Origin: Cyanobacteria bacterium REEB67
Lineage (GTDB): Bacteria; Cyanobacteriota; Vampirovibrionia; Obscuribacterales; Obscuribacteraceae
Length of the DNA: 64,000 nucleotides
Direction: 5' to 3'
NCBI GenBank assembly: GCA_018971775.1
Contig: JAGXAB010000021.1
Coordinates: 1-64,000, forward strand
Shown here: piece by piece, positions 15,117 to 24,429 of the stretch
Layout of the letters: each line of letters starts with the position of its first letter
How positions within the stretch are numbered: position 1 is the stretch's first letter
Made by a program: the position numbers and the translations under genes
Notes under the pieces: model-generated
What the model was told of the DNA's origin: nothing
Seen by the model: only the letters and a program-made list of their open reading frames with translations
Databases searched by the model: none

Positions 15117-15695
15117 TCAAGACATCTTCTTCCAGGCGCCGCGATAGTGGAGAGTTTTCCACTTGTCGCCTTCTTTGACAAAAACTTCCGTACTGTGAGA
15201 TTCCATCTCGACCGGATGCGCTCCGGTCAGCACTTTTTTGGCGACGAAGGTGACAACGGCCCGATTACCATTCACTTCTGCATAAGGTCTGTCGATCGTA
15301 TAGGAAACGAGCTTGCCGTCGCCCTTGTGATTCTGGGCATAGCGCTCTTTCAGATCAGCGATCACGGCTTCTTTGCCGATAATCAGTCTTTTGTTGTCTT
15401 CATTGAAGGTGGTGACGCCATCGTCGAAAAACTCAGCCATGGTCGCGAAATCGCCATCGTTAATGAGCTGAGTAATGTGATGCAATGTGTCGATCACTTT
15501 TGCCGATTCGCTGCAGGCCGGATGCGGTTCGTTGCACTTGACTGCACAGAAGTCAGCCTTTGCTGCTACGGCGTCCGCAGCGAGAGCCGAGGATTGACCG
15601 AGGCAGGCAACAGCGGCCATGCTCAAAATGCCTGGTACTAAATTTTTAGTGAAATCGGAGCTTTTGACTAAGTCAAATCTAAATGATGGTCGCAT
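15117..15695 (-). CDS. Secreted SnoaL/NTF2-like protein
   Basis: A signal peptide ends near SSALAADA, then a short Cys-containing stretch (FCAVKCNEPHPACSES) and an NTF2-like domain: helix VIDTLHHITQLINDGDFATMAEFF, then VTTFNEDNKRLIIGKEAVIADL and strands ending ESHSTEVFVKEGDKWKTLHYRG. This is the layout of SnoaL/DUF4440 proteins, a fold used both by small enzymes and by binding proteins. The start has GGGGG 5 bases upstream. The three Cys could form disulfides after export. It ends 22 bases from the opposing hydrolase. Confidence 0.85.
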   Translation of the reverse strand: MRPSFRFDLVKSSDFTKNLVPGILSMAAVACLGQSSALAADAVAAKADFCAVKCNEPHPACSESAKVIDTLHHITQLINDGDFATMAEFFDDGVTTFNEDNKRLIIGKEAVIADLKERYAQNHKGDGKLVSYTIDRPYAEVNGNRAVVTFVAKKVLTGAHPVEMESHSTEVFVKEGDKWKTLHYRGAWKKMS

Positions 15696-15710
15696 CGAAC
15701 CCCCTATTTA

Positions 15711-16019
15711 CTATTGGGCACGTCGGATGGCGTTGTCTACATCCTTGATGGCCCGGTCGTTATCGCGCAGGTAGCTGCCCACCAGATCGAGTTGTTTTTG
15801 CAGGGCGAGCATTTGTTGGTTCAAACGATCCGCCTCGGCTTGCAGATAGCGTCGCTGATCCATAAGGGCGTCGCGACTTTTCATCAAGCTGTTATAGACT
15901 GGTTGTGGTGTTTGGCTAAGGGCAATGGAAGAAAGACACGCAATCAGAAGAAACTCGAGCGTCATCAATGCAATTACGGTTGTGAGCTTGATCGTCTTAA
16001 CTGGATTTGCGGAAGTCAC
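15711..16019 (-). CDS. Small membrane-anchored coiled-coil protein, 102 residues
   Basis: GTG start with GGAG 7 bases upstream. One hydrophobic segment (LTTVIALMTLEFLLIACLSSIALS) acts as signal or anchor, with a Cys that might be lipidated although the lipobox is imperfect. The rest is a predicted coiled coil (MDQRRYLQAEADRLNQQMLA, then LQKQLDLVGSYLRDNDRAI). No family was recognised. It lies 15 bases ahead of the SnoaL-like gene on the same strand and is probably co-transcribed with it. Confidence 0.75.
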   Translation of the reverse strand: MTSANPVKTIKLTTVIALMTLEFLLIACLSSIALSQTPQPVYNSLMKSRDALMDQRRYLQAEADRLNQQMLALQKQLDLVGSYLRDNDRAIKDVDNAIRRAQ

Positions 16020-16144
16020 CTTGTCACTCCAGAAGTACCTCCTGGTCCGCTAGTGAACTAGCAACCGAGGCGCATGTTGAAGAAATATCATATTAACCCA
16101 CACTTAGATAATTTCAAAGTGGTATTGAGGAGTTTGCATATTAA

Positions 16145-17062
16145 ATGTCGCCGAATCGAATCGAAGAAGATCAATTCAAAAACCAACTGATCGAGCATGT
16201 GCTCGCCCTGGCTATGCTCGAAGACCTCGGCCCCGGGCCGCTTGACGTCACCAGCGCCGCAACGATCGACGTCGATACCGAGAGCACGGCTCGCCTGGTA
16301 TTGAAAGAAAGTGCAGTCCTCAGCGGACTGGATACCTTCAAAGCGGTTGCCAAGTGCCTTGGGCCGAGAGGCGAAGCAATGCAGGTCGTGGAGCTCTTTG
16401 AAGAAGGAACGCACCTGGAGGTAGTGCCGCCAGCCAATCCGATCACGGTGGCCACCATAGCCGGCAACGCCCGCTGTCTTCTCGCCGCCGAGCGTCTTTC
16501 GCTAAATTTGATCCAGCGCATGTGCGGTGTGGCGACAATGACCAGAAGTTTCGCCGCCCTCGCCGGAGCGCATAACATCCAGATCCTCGACACTCGCAAG
16601 ACGATGCCCGGCCTGCGTGTCTTCGACAAACGAGCGGTGCGCGCCGGGGGCGGCACCAACCATCGCTTCGGACTTTTTGATGCGATTTTGATCAAAGACA
16701 ATCATGTGCGCGCCGCAGGAGGCGTTACTGCAGCAGTCGAAAAGGCCCGCGCCTACTTACAAAAAGAACAGCGCCACCTGCCCAACCAGAAAATCGAAGT
16801 GGAAGTGACAACCCTTGATGAATTGCACGAAGCACTCCAGACAAAAGCGGAGCGCATTCTCCTTGATAACATGGCACCGAGCCTGGTGCGCCTTGCCGTC
16901 GATGCGGTCAAGCAAAGCGGGCATGAATGCTTCATTGAAGTGTCCGGTGGAGTAAACGCTTCTAATTTAGAGAGCTATTTCATCCGCGGGGTTAACGCTA
17001 TCTCAATTGGCGCCATCACCCACTCGGCAAAAAACATCGACCTCTCGCTCGAATTCGATTAG
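16145..17062 (+). CDS. nadC: Nicotinate-nucleotide pyrophosphorylase (quinolinate phosphoribosyltransferase)
   Basis: NadC makes nicotinate mononucleotide, PPi and CO2 from quinolinate and PRPP in de novo NAD synthesis. Family motifs are in order: GPLDVTSAA, NLIQRMCGVATMT, ILDTRKTMPGLR, KRAVRAGGGTNHRFGL, ILIKDNH, VEVEVTTLDEL, ILLDNM, EVSGGVN and IRGVNAISIGAITHS. Length (305) is slightly over the usual 280 because of the N-terminus. GAGGAG lies 12 bases before the ATG. No nadA or nadB is adjacent. Confidence 0.97.
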   Translation: MSPNRIEEDQFKNQLIEHVLALAMLEDLGPGPLDVTSAATIDVDTESTARLVLKESAVLSGLDTFKAVAKCLGPRGEAMQVVELFEEGTHLEVVPPANPITVATIAGNARCLLAAERLSLNLIQRMCGVATMTRSFAALAGAHNIQILDTRKTMPGLRVFDKRAVRAGGGTNHRFGLFDAILIKDNHVRAAGGVTAAVEKARAYLQKEQRHLPNQKIEVEVTTLDELHEALQTKAERILLDNMAPSLVRLAVDAVKQSGHECFIEVSGGVNASNLESYFIRGVNAISIGAITHSAKNIDLSLEFD

Positions 17063-17410
17063 AGCATTAAGTTTCTACCATTCGGAGCCCGACACTAAGA
17101 CTTGACAAGATCGATAAAAGGGCACCAGCAGTGCCTTTTATCGTATATGCAGGCGAACGCGGATGAGAACGATCTGGTTTTCCTAAACACTAGACGACCA
17201 GTTACACTTAGCGTGTCGTTTATGATTTCTTTATATTTTGGAAGGATTTCATTAAGCGACAGGGCTAGAGCGGAATATCACCATTCTGTATCATTACCCG
17301 TCCCTGGCAATTCAGCTTCCCCCTGTTAACCTTGCCTTTTCCACACTTGTTTTAGACTTCATCAGTTTCTCAGGCATCCCCGTCAGGCCCTAGCGCCAGA
17401 GCGAGTCCCC
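17063..17410. other. Intergenic region after nadC
   Basis: Apart from the hairpin at 17112-17143 nothing convincing is present. The 75-residue ORF at 17102-17329 crosses the hairpin and has no recognisable sequence or ribosome binding site. The last 80 bases are pyrimidine-rich and may hold the promoter for the pseudo-receiver gene at 17411. Confidence 0.4.
17112..17143 (+). terminator. Hairpin downstream of nadC
   Basis: CGATAAAAGGGCAC pairs with GTGCCTTTTATCG around CAGCA, with a single bulged G. It starts 50 bases past the nadC stop. No T-run follows, so termination may be partial or factor-assisted. Confidence 0.5.
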
Positions 17411-17902
17411 ATGAATCCTCCAAACAAGGTCTTCATCGTCGATAACGACCGGCTTTCCCTGGTCACGCTCAGCCTCTGGTTAGAGCAGGTCAAAGATTTC
17501 GAAATCGTCGGCACTTCGCTGGCTACCGCCCAGCTCGAACGCAATCTCATAGAAGGTCAACCCGATCTCGTCGTCCTCAGCATCACTGCTCCCGGACCGG
17601 AGGCCGTCCACAATCTGCGCCGCATCCGCCAGACGCTGGGCAATGTCACCGTGATTGTCCTCTTCGATGGCGAAAAGAAACAGTTGGATGGACCACTTCT
17701 AACCGAAACTCAAGCACAGCTCTCCCCGGAAATTTCGCTCAAAGATTTCGTCGAAGTCCTTCGCAAGCTCGGCTTCCGTCAAAAAGTGGTGAGCAACCCG
17801 CATATGAATCCTTTTATGCCGGTCCTGCCGGTGATGCCGACAAATCTATCCTCGGCACCGTCGGCGATGATGCCGCCGTCCGGCATGACCAAGGCCGGCT
17901 AA
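17411..17902 (+). CDS. Degenerate response-regulator receiver protein
   Basis: Residues 1-115 follow the receiver fold: KVFIVDNDRLSLVTLSLWLE (strand 1 and acidic pair), DFEIVGTS, then PDLVVLSITAPGPEAVHNLRRIR and VTVIVLF. The phosphoacceptor position, normally LLD, reads VLS, and the Thr/Ser after strand 4 is replaced by Phe, so normal aspartyl phosphorylation is unlikely. The Met/Pro-rich tail (MPVLPVMPTN) has no DNA-binding domain. It is followed 9 bases later by a membrane protein and probably forms an operon with it. Confidence 0.75.
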   Translation: MNPPNKVFIVDNDRLSLVTLSLWLEQVKDFEIVGTSLATAQLERNLIEGQPDLVVLSITAPGPEAVHNLRRIRQTLGNVTVIVLFDGEKKQLDGPLLTETQAQLSPEISLKDFVEVLRKLGFRQKVVSNPHMNPFMPVLPVMPTNLSSAPSAMMPPSGMTKAG

Positions 17903-17911
17903 GTCGAATTT

Positions 17912-19111
17912 GTGACTGTCAGTCAAATTTACTTTGTCGCCATCTTTGCCCTAGGCATCGCGATATATTTTGTCCGACGTTTTTTGTTGAGCCCGACAGC
18001 ACCAAGCGCCACGGCGATAGGCCGCAGTCTATCCCCGACTGAAGTCGCTTATCTGACAAAAGAAGGAGACGATAGCTTCGCGCTGCTCGTCCTGCTGTTT
18101 GACCTGATGCACCGGGAAGTAAAAGACAAAATCGTGCGCGGTGAAATCGAAACATTCGACGCCAATCAAAAACCCTATGAGCTCGCTCTGCGTAAAGCGG
18201 CTGGAGGCTCGATCAAAGACTGGTCGATGCGTAAGGTCGAAGGCATGGTTGGCTCGCCACAGAAAGATCCAATGCGCTTCGTGATGAAACTGCCTGCTCT
18301 TTATAAGTTTACGCGCACAGTTGTCGAAGATACGATCAAAGAATTGTTCCGCGATCCGCGCAACATCAAAAAATTTATCAGTGTCGCTGGTTTGATGAGA
18401 CTGGCCGCCGATATCGGCGCCACCGGATATAAAGTGACGCTGGCCCGCGAACTGAAAGACAATCTCACCGCCGACGGCTTTCTGGCAAGCGATGCACTGC
18501 GCATTCGACAGCGCAATGCGCTCGTCGCAGCTTTCATCGTCTGCGAAATATTGATTTTGGTATTGACACTATATACGATACCATCTGCTTTTCATGCCTG
18601 GCTCATTTTCTTCTGCGCACTCTTTGCCGCCTTCGTAGTTCAGACTGTTTCAGCCGTGCGCGAGTTAATTCCGCTCTACAGCGAACTAGCTCAGGCTCTC
18701 GCTCTCGTGCAAAAGGACAATCTTCGCATCCGCATTATCCGCACCCTTCTCAAAATGTTTACTTTACTCTTGAACGGTCTGTCGATTTTAGTTTTTGTCA
18801 TTCTATTCGGCTCTGGCTCGCTCTTTTTGTATTTAACACAGACGGTGACGACGGTTGAAACCTACTTGATGCTGATCGGCCAGATGCTCACCCAGATAAT
18901 TGCCTTTGCCTGCCTGGTGCAGGCCTACAAACTTACCCTCGGTGAATTGCCGACCAGGGAAGCTCAGCATGCCATAGCCGCTCTCAAAGAAAAATACAAG
19001 CAAGAAGCGACACTACCGGCCCTGAAAGCAGCGCTTTCACAAAACAATTACGGTCCGGAGCTGTCTTTTTTAATCGCGCTGTACGGACTGGAGACACTTT
19101 TTCTGATTTGA
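17912..19111 (+). CDS. Multi-pass membrane protein, unknown function
   Basis: A short N-terminal hydrophobic segment is followed by a cytoplasmic block (about residues 40-200) starting LSPTEVAYLTKEGDDSFALL, which loosely resembles the TIGR04222 membrane-protein opening. Four or five helices lie between about 208 and 345. GTG 17912 is used as the start since it follows the pseudo-receiver stop by 9 bases. No catalytic motif was seen. Its pairing with the receiver-like gene suggests a joint role. Confidence 0.7.
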   Translation: MTVSQIYFVAIFALGIAIYFVRRFLLSPTAPSATAIGRSLSPTEVAYLTKEGDDSFALLVLLFDLMHREVKDKIVRGEIETFDANQKPYELALRKAAGGSIKDWSMRKVEGMVGSPQKDPMRFVMKLPALYKFTRTVVEDTIKELFRDPRNIKKFISVAGLMRLAADIGATGYKVTLARELKDNLTADGFLASDALRIRQRNALVAAFIVCEILILVLTLYTIPSAFHAWLIFFCALFAAFVVQTVSAVRELIPLYSELAQALALVQKDNLRIRIIRTLLKMFTLLLNGLSILVFVILFGSGSLFLYLTQTVTTVETYLMLIGQMLTQIIAFACLVQAYKLTLGELPTREAQHAIAALKEKYKQEATLPALKAALSQNNYGPELSFLIALYGLETLFLI

Positions 19112-19141
19112 GACCGACGCCGATGCCGACTGCTTCCACCG

Positions 19142-22100
19142 CTATTGCTGGCCGCTCTCTTGCTGGGCGCGACCTTCAAGCACAATGCCGGAGCGCGGTT
19201 GGACAACGTATGTATCACTGAGAGGCGTGGCCTGATCTGGCGTCACAATGTCTTGACCGGTCGGCAGATTGGTATCGACCAGACGATGCCAGCTACCGGG
19301 CGGCAGCTTGACTGTGAGAGGCTCCCAGTAAGCATTGAAGGCAGAGAATAACGGCTTCACCGTCGGCGATGTCGGCGCTAACTGCCAGGCGATGAAGTGG
19401 GACTGGGGCGACCAGTCCGGCTTGAATGGCTCTACACCATGCCACGAAATGGCCTCAGGAGCGGACCTGCCAATTTCATGGTTTTTGCGCAGCTCGATCA
19501 TCATTTTGACGAAGCGCACCATGTCTTGATTTTTATCGAGCAAACTCCAGTCCAGTGTATTCAGCTTGTCCTGATTCCAGGTGTTGTTATTACCACCGGT
19601 AGTGCGCCGCATTTCATCCCCGTACAGCACCATGGGCACACCGCGCGATAGGAAAAGCATAGAGAACATATTTTTGATCTGACGGGTCCGTAGCGCTTCG
19701 ATCGATGCTTTTTGGTCATCACTCAGCGCCGCCTTCTCGAGAGGACCTTCCACACCGCCATTCCAGCTATGATTGTCGCTATTGCCGTCGCGATTGTTTT
19801 CGCCATTGGCTTCATTATGCTTCTCATTGTATGAAACAACATCATTAATAGTGAAGCCGTCATGATTGGTGACCATATTGATCGGGAATCGACCTTTTGA
19901 TCGATCGAATAGCTCGGGAGTGCCGGCTATTTGAGTGGCCATCGCCGAAACCTTACCGCCATCGCTTTTAACAAAGCTGCGCACGGTGTCGCGAAAAGGA
20001 CCATTGAGCTCGGCCCAGCGCTTGTCCGAAAAATTACCAAAGTCATAGCGATCCGTGGCCCAGGGCTCGGAGACTAACTTTACCTTAGCCTGACTGAGTA
20101 CCGGATCGTCTTCCATGGCGGCGATAATCGGCGGCTTGTATTTTGCCTGACCGTCGACGTCATACTTGAATACCGAGGCCAGATCGAAACGGAAGCCGTC
20201 CACTTGCATCTCCTGCACCCAATAGCGCAAGGTATCCATAATCAGCTTCTGAGCCTGTGGATCATTGGTATTTACCGTATTGCCGCAACCGGTGTGATCG
20301 ACGTAAACATCCGGATGACCGGGTACGGTCATGTAATAGACATTATTATCCAGCCCGCGGAAGCTTATCGTCGGGCCGTATTGATTGGACTCTCTTGTGT
20401 GATTGAAAACAATGTCGAGCAAAACCTCAATATTGTTGCGGTGCAGCTCGCGCACCATCTCCTTAAACTCATTGACCTGCTCACCCATCTTGCCGTCATG
20501 AGCGAGACCGGCATCGGGAGCTTGATAAGCCACCGTATTATAAGCCCAGCTATCGAGCAGAGGCTCGCCGGTAACCGGACTTTTGCCAAACCAGGGACTG
20601 CGGTCGGATTGCATGATCGGCATGAGCTCGACAGTCGTGTAACCCATTCCTTTTATGAATGGTATTTTTGAAATGAAACCGCGGAAGGTGCCAGCAGCAC
20701 TGCCGAGACTGGCATCACCGGCGGTGAAACCACGCAGGTGGGCTTCATAGGCGACTTCATCGGTCTCGGGAATATGTGGTTTTTCCACGCCCTGCCAGTC
20801 AAAGGCTTTTGGATCGACAACGACCCCTTTGGGCATTTCAGCGGTACTATCGACTGTGCTGGGGCGCAGATGCCGATCGGCGTCGCTCGGATTGCTATTA
20901 TCGTAGCCAAGGCTGGAATTATCGAGGGGAATTTTATCGTCGGTGAGCGCTTTGGCATAGGGGTCTATTAATAGCTTGCGATAATTGAAACGCGACCCGT
21001 CCGCCTGCGGCGTGTAAGCGCCCTCGGCACTGTAGAGATAGAGAGAACCGGCTTTGAGGCCATCTACATTACGATGCCAGACATCGCCGCTTTTGTACAT
21101 CGGCAACACTTGAGTCGGTTCACCGGCTTTAGCATCGGCAAAAATATGTACTTCCATTTTTGTGGCACCCTTCGATGCCACGGCAAAATTGACGCCGGTA
21201 TCGGTGAGAGTGGCACCGAGCGGTTCCGGTAGACCAAAGGCTGCCTTGTCGAAGGGTATGACGGTGCCGCCCTGTTCGGGCTTTTCGACTTCGGCGATGC
21301 GGGCAATGCGACTCTGATCGGCCAGACCTTTGACCAGATCTTTCAAAGGCTCGGAGTGGCTGGTCAGCGCTCTAAATTGCAATGGTTCAGGATTTGGTTT
21401 GAGAGAAAGCGGCTCGGGTTTGGCTGAAATAGAGCTGGAATTAGCTGTCCGCGCCTCGCCGCCAAATAACTTCAGACCTCTAGTGATACCACTATGAGCA
21501 ACAGGCAGACCGGCATTGATCAAACCACCGGAAGCCATCGATTCGAGGCGCTCACTCCAGCTTGTCTGCGTTTTTACGCCAAGATAACTGGATACACCAT
21601 GAGCGGTATCATAGGAGACGACACCACCAACGGCCCCCACGCCGAAACGTGTCAAGCCACGAGCAATCGCCTGGCCGCCGGCTGATTTCGCCAGAGAGGA
21701 TGCTTCGTTAACCAGGCCGTTGCCACCGGTAAAGACAGCAAAGCCGGCCATAGTACCAACGGCATTACCGGTTCTGGTTTCACCGACGAAGGGCTTTTTC
21801 AAAGATTCATAAGCACCGGCGCCGAGGACTTGAGCAAAGGCTTCACTACCCAATACTTTCGCACCGATAGTTTCGGCTCCGAGTCGACTGGAAGCCGCTC
21901 CCAACCCACCCCCCATTAGCCGACCGGCGACAGCATAGGGCACTATCGCTCCGACTGCTCCGGCTACCGTTTGCGTCACCCAACCAGCACTGCCCATCTC
22001 GGCCTGGGCGACATGCAGACGCTCAGCCGGTTTGCCGGCAAGCGTGTCGTAGACCTGCAAGAGACCACTGCCATTGACCATCGGCGCGACCACATTTTCA

Positions 22101-22312
22101 ACAGCCCAATTGCCGGAGCTATCGCCAGACTTCTCCGCCTCTTTTGCCGTCTGCGCCTTACCACCATTCACTACTTCCAGTTGCGCCAGATGCGATGCTG
22201 GCGTCGGATGCAATGCCCGCGAGAGCGCCTGGCCACGCTCTTCGATCGCGCTCAGAGTATCTTCGCGACTGTTATTTTGAAATATTTGCGCAGCAAAGTT
22301 TTCCCCCGACAA
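19142..22312 (-). CDS. GlgX-type glycogen debranching / isoamylase-family GH13 enzyme with long N-terminal extension
   Basis: From about residue 360 the protein is a standard isoamylase-family enzyme: CBM48 (GATLTDTGVNFAVAS), then the GH13 barrel with VDGFRFDLAS (nucleophile Asp), KLVSEPWA (acid/base Glu) and NMVTNHDGFT (third Asp), so the triad is complete. It should cut alpha-1,6 branches in glycogen-like glucans. The first 350 residues are unusual: Gly/Ala-rich hydrophobic stretches such as GVGAVGGVVSYDTAHGVSSY and no signal peptide at the very start. The start is a TTG with GAGG 8 bases upstream. The family usually has 650-720 residues; this has 1056. It stands alone on its strand. Confidence 0.9.
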   Translation of the reverse strand: MSGENFAAQIFQNNSREDTLSAIEERGQALSRALHPTPASHLAQLEVVNGGKAQTAKEAEKSGDSSGNWAVENVVAPMVNGSGLLQVYDTLAGKPAERLHVAQAEMGSAGWVTQTVAGAVGAIVPYAVAGRLMGGGLGAASSRLGAETIGAKVLGSEAFAQVLGAGAYESLKKPFVGETRTGNAVGTMAGFAVFTGGNGLVNEASSLAKSAGGQAIARGLTRFGVGAVGGVVSYDTAHGVSSYLGVKTQTSWSERLESMASGGLINAGLPVAHSGITRGLKLFGGEARTANSSSISAKPEPLSLKPNPEPLQFRALTSHSEPLKDLVKGLADQSRIARIAEVEKPEQGGTVIPFDKAAFGLPEPLGATLTDTGVNFAVASKGATKMEVHIFADAKAGEPTQVLPMYKSGDVWHRNVDGLKAGSLYLYSAEGAYTPQADGSRFNYRKLLIDPYAKALTDDKIPLDNSSLGYDNSNPSDADRHLRPSTVDSTAEMPKGVVVDPKAFDWQGVEKPHIPETDEVAYEAHLRGFTAGDASLGSAAGTFRGFISKIPFIKGMGYTTVELMPIMQSDRSPWFGKSPVTGEPLLDSWAYNTVAYQAPDAGLAHDGKMGEQVNEFKEMVRELHRNNIEVLLDIVFNHTRESNQYGPTISFRGLDNNVYYMTVPGHPDVYVDHTGCGNTVNTNDPQAQKLIMDTLRYWVQEMQVDGFRFDLASVFKYDVDGQAKYKPPIIAAMEDDPVLSQAKVKLVSEPWATDRYDFGNFSDKRWAELNGPFRDTVRSFVKSDGGKVSAMATQIAGTPELFDRSKGRFPINMVTNHDGFTINDVVSYNEKHNEANGENNRDGNSDNHSWNGGVEGPLEKAALSDDQKASIEALRTRQIKNMFSMLFLSRGVPMVLYGDEMRRTTGGNNNTWNQDKLNTLDWSLLDKNQDMVRFVKMMIELRKNHEIGRSAPEAISWHGVEPFKPDWSPQSHFIAWQLAPTSPTVKPLFSAFNAYWEPLTVKLPPGSWHRLVDTNLPTGQDIVTPDQATPLSDTYVVQPRSGIVLEGRAQQESGQQ

Positions 22313-22483
22313 TCAGTGAACCTCACTTGCTGGTGGATAGGAAATGACCTGGTTACCTATGACTAAATTCTATTCATATAGCTACATATTTATAGGGGGG
22401 AAATACGAATGCTCCCGCAAGTAACTGTGCCGGCAGGTTAAAATCAAGCCGCAACCGCGCGTCAACCAGGAAAAAAGGACCTC

Positions 22484-23323
22484 ATGCCCCTGCCCCAAAA
22501 TCTCAAAGGGATCATTACCGGTGCCTCAACCGGCATTGGTCGCAGCCTGGCCATACAACTGGCGCGCGTCTACAAGGCGCAACTGGTGCTGACGGCAAGA
22601 TCCAAACATGACTTGCAGACCTGTCAGGCCGAAATCGAAAAGGCCGGCGGCAAAGCCGAAATAATCGTCGGGGACATCACCGACGAAAATCTGGCAGCAG
22701 AACTGGCGGCCCGCTGCCTCACCACATATGGTGGTATCGATCTGCTCGTCAATAACGCCGGGATGGGCATCCCCGGTAAGTTTGAAAACCTGGACATGGA
22801 TAAATGGCGACGCGTTTTCGAGGTCAATTTTTTCAGCGCCCTGAAGACGACCTATGCCTGCCTCGACGAACTGAAAAAGAGCCCGCGCGGCAAAATCGTC
22901 AATATTTCATCGGTGGCAGGTAAAATCGCTATCCCGGGCAGCGTTTCCTATTGCTCGACTAAATTTGCCCTGACCGCTCTCTCCAATGGTCTGGCCGCCG
23001 AGCTCGCCCCGGACCACATCGATGTGGTAACCGTCTGTCCGGGCTGGGTGCGCACCGAATTTTTCGAAAAAAACAATGTGCCGGACAGCCGCAACCCAAA
23101 TTTAATTGCCACACAAAATAATCTCAAGGGCTACTTGATGAAAAATTTTCTCAGCGTCAGCACCGAAGACTGTGTCAGAGACATTATTCAGGCCCTGAAC
23201 AAAGACGAGGCTCAAGAACTTATCTTGACCATACCGGGTAAGCTGGCCGAACGCTTGAACGGCCTGGCGCCGCGCTTTGCTTCCCGCCTGGCCCGGCGCA
23301 TTGATCTGGGTAATAATCACTAG
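22484..23323 (+). CDS. Short-chain dehydrogenase/reductase (SDR)
   Basis: Classical SDR of 279 residues: cofactor motif TGASTGIG at residues 11-18, structural NNAG, catalytic Ser in IVNISSVAG and the YCSTK (YxxxK) pair, then CPGWVRTEF. Arg after strand 2 (TARSKHDL) suggests NADP(H). It has no membrane span except a weak C-terminal amphipathic end. AAGGA lies 5 bases before ATG. The substrate cannot be predicted. Its neighbours on both sides are on the opposite strand, so it is a single-gene unit. Confidence 0.95.
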   Translation: MPLPQNLKGIITGASTGIGRSLAIQLARVYKAQLVLTARSKHDLQTCQAEIEKAGGKAEIIVGDITDENLAAELAARCLTTYGGIDLLVNNAGMGIPGKFENLDMDKWRRVFEVNFFSALKTTYACLDELKKSPRGKIVNISSVAGKIAIPGSVSYCSTKFALTALSNGLAAELAPDHIDVVTVCPGWVRTEFFEKNNVPDSRNPNLIATQNNLKGYLMKNFLSVSTEDCVRDIIQALNKDEAQELILTIPGKLAERLNGLAPRFASRLARRIDLGNNH

Positions 23324-23337
23324 AAATTCGATATAAA

Positions 23338-24297
23338 TCAGTCGCCGGCCCTGGCACGAATTTGCTGAACACGACGGTCGAGATTGAGAGCTTCGCTTTC
23401 GCGATCGGTCTTGCGCAATAAATCAGCGTAGTTTTCCAGGCCGGCGGCGACAAAAACATGCTCGGGGCCAAGCGCCCGCTCCCAGATTTCGATGGCGCGC
23501 TTGTAGAGACTCTCGGCCCGGCCGTGATTGCCTTTCTGGTGATAGAGCCAGCCCAGGTTATTCAAACTCTCGGCTACCTTGGGATGATCGGGGCTGAGCA
23601 CTTTTTCGCGGATGGAAAGGGCGCGGCGGTGCATCGGTTCAGCGGTTTCGAACTGGTCGCCGCCGGTGAAAAGCGAAGCCAGATTGTTGAGGGCATTGGC
23701 CACACTGGGGTGCTCGGCGCCGTGCAAACGTTCCTCGATTTTCAGGACCCTCCGAAAAAGAGGCTCGGCTTCGGCGGTTTTGCCCTGCTCAAAATAAATC
23801 GTGCCGAGCATATTCAATACTTCGACGAGGCTGGCGTCATCGAGCCCGAGATAGCGCTCGCGGATTTTCAGGGCGCGGCGCAGGACGTCTTCGGCCTCCG
23901 GATAGCGATTGAGCGTCTTATAGAGATCGCCGAGATTGCTCAAGCCGGCCGAAATGCTGATGTGTTCGGAGCCCAGAGTTTTCTCCTGCACACCGAGGGC
24001 TCGCTTAAATAAGGGCTCGGCCTCGCTAAAGCGACCCTGGGCCAGATAAACCAAACCCAGATGATTGAGGGCGGCGGCGATATCGGGGTGGTCTACCGCC
24101 AACATACGCTCGCGCATGGCCAGGGCACGCAAAAAGAGCAACTCCGCTTCATCGAAGCGGCTGTCGTGATAGAGCAAAAGACCGAGAGAAATAAGATAGT
24201 CGGCCAGATCCGGATGATCCGGACCAAGAGACTCCTCCATTTCTGGAAGCAGCCTCAACAGGGCATCGACGTTCTCGTCAATGGACATCAAACGCAA
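23338..24297 (-). CDS. Kinesin-light-chain type TPR protein
   Basis: Seven to eight 42-residue TPRs of the kinesin light chain class fill the whole 319 residues, each with the pattern A.LNNLG.LY...G...EAEPL..RAL.I.E..LG.dHP. No signal peptide or enzyme domain is present, so it is a cytoplasmic scaffold. The TTG at 24297 has GGGGGAA about 8 bases upstream; ATG 24288 is an alternative. It lies 132 bases after ppdK on the same strand. Confidence 0.92.
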   Translation of the reverse strand: MRLMSIDENVDALLRLLPEMEESLGPDHPDLADYLISLGLLLYHDSRFDEAELLFLRALAMRERMLAVDHPDIAAALNHLGLVYLAQGRFSEAEPLFKRALGVQEKTLGSEHISISAGLSNLGDLYKTLNRYPEAEDVLRRALKIRERYLGLDDASLVEVLNMLGTIYFEQGKTAEAEPLFRRVLKIEERLHGAEHPSVANALNNLASLFTGGDQFETAEPMHRRALSIREKVLSPDHPKVAESLNNLGWLYHQKGNHGRAESLYKRAIEIWERALGPEHVFVAAGLENYADLLRKTDRESEALNLDRRVQQIRARAGD

Positions 24298-24429
24298 AAA
24301 TTCCCCCGTAAATGAAACCGGCTCACAAAATTGCCCGCCACTCTACTAAATACTTACCAGACCACAGGTCTTACTAACCGGTTCAGGTCCAATTTTAAGT
24401 ATTAGCACAAAAGGACTATTTGCTCAGAC

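Noticed and set aside
17102-17329. 75-residue ORF after nadC
   Set aside because: Crosses a hairpin, lacks a ribosome binding site and shows no recognisable sequence.
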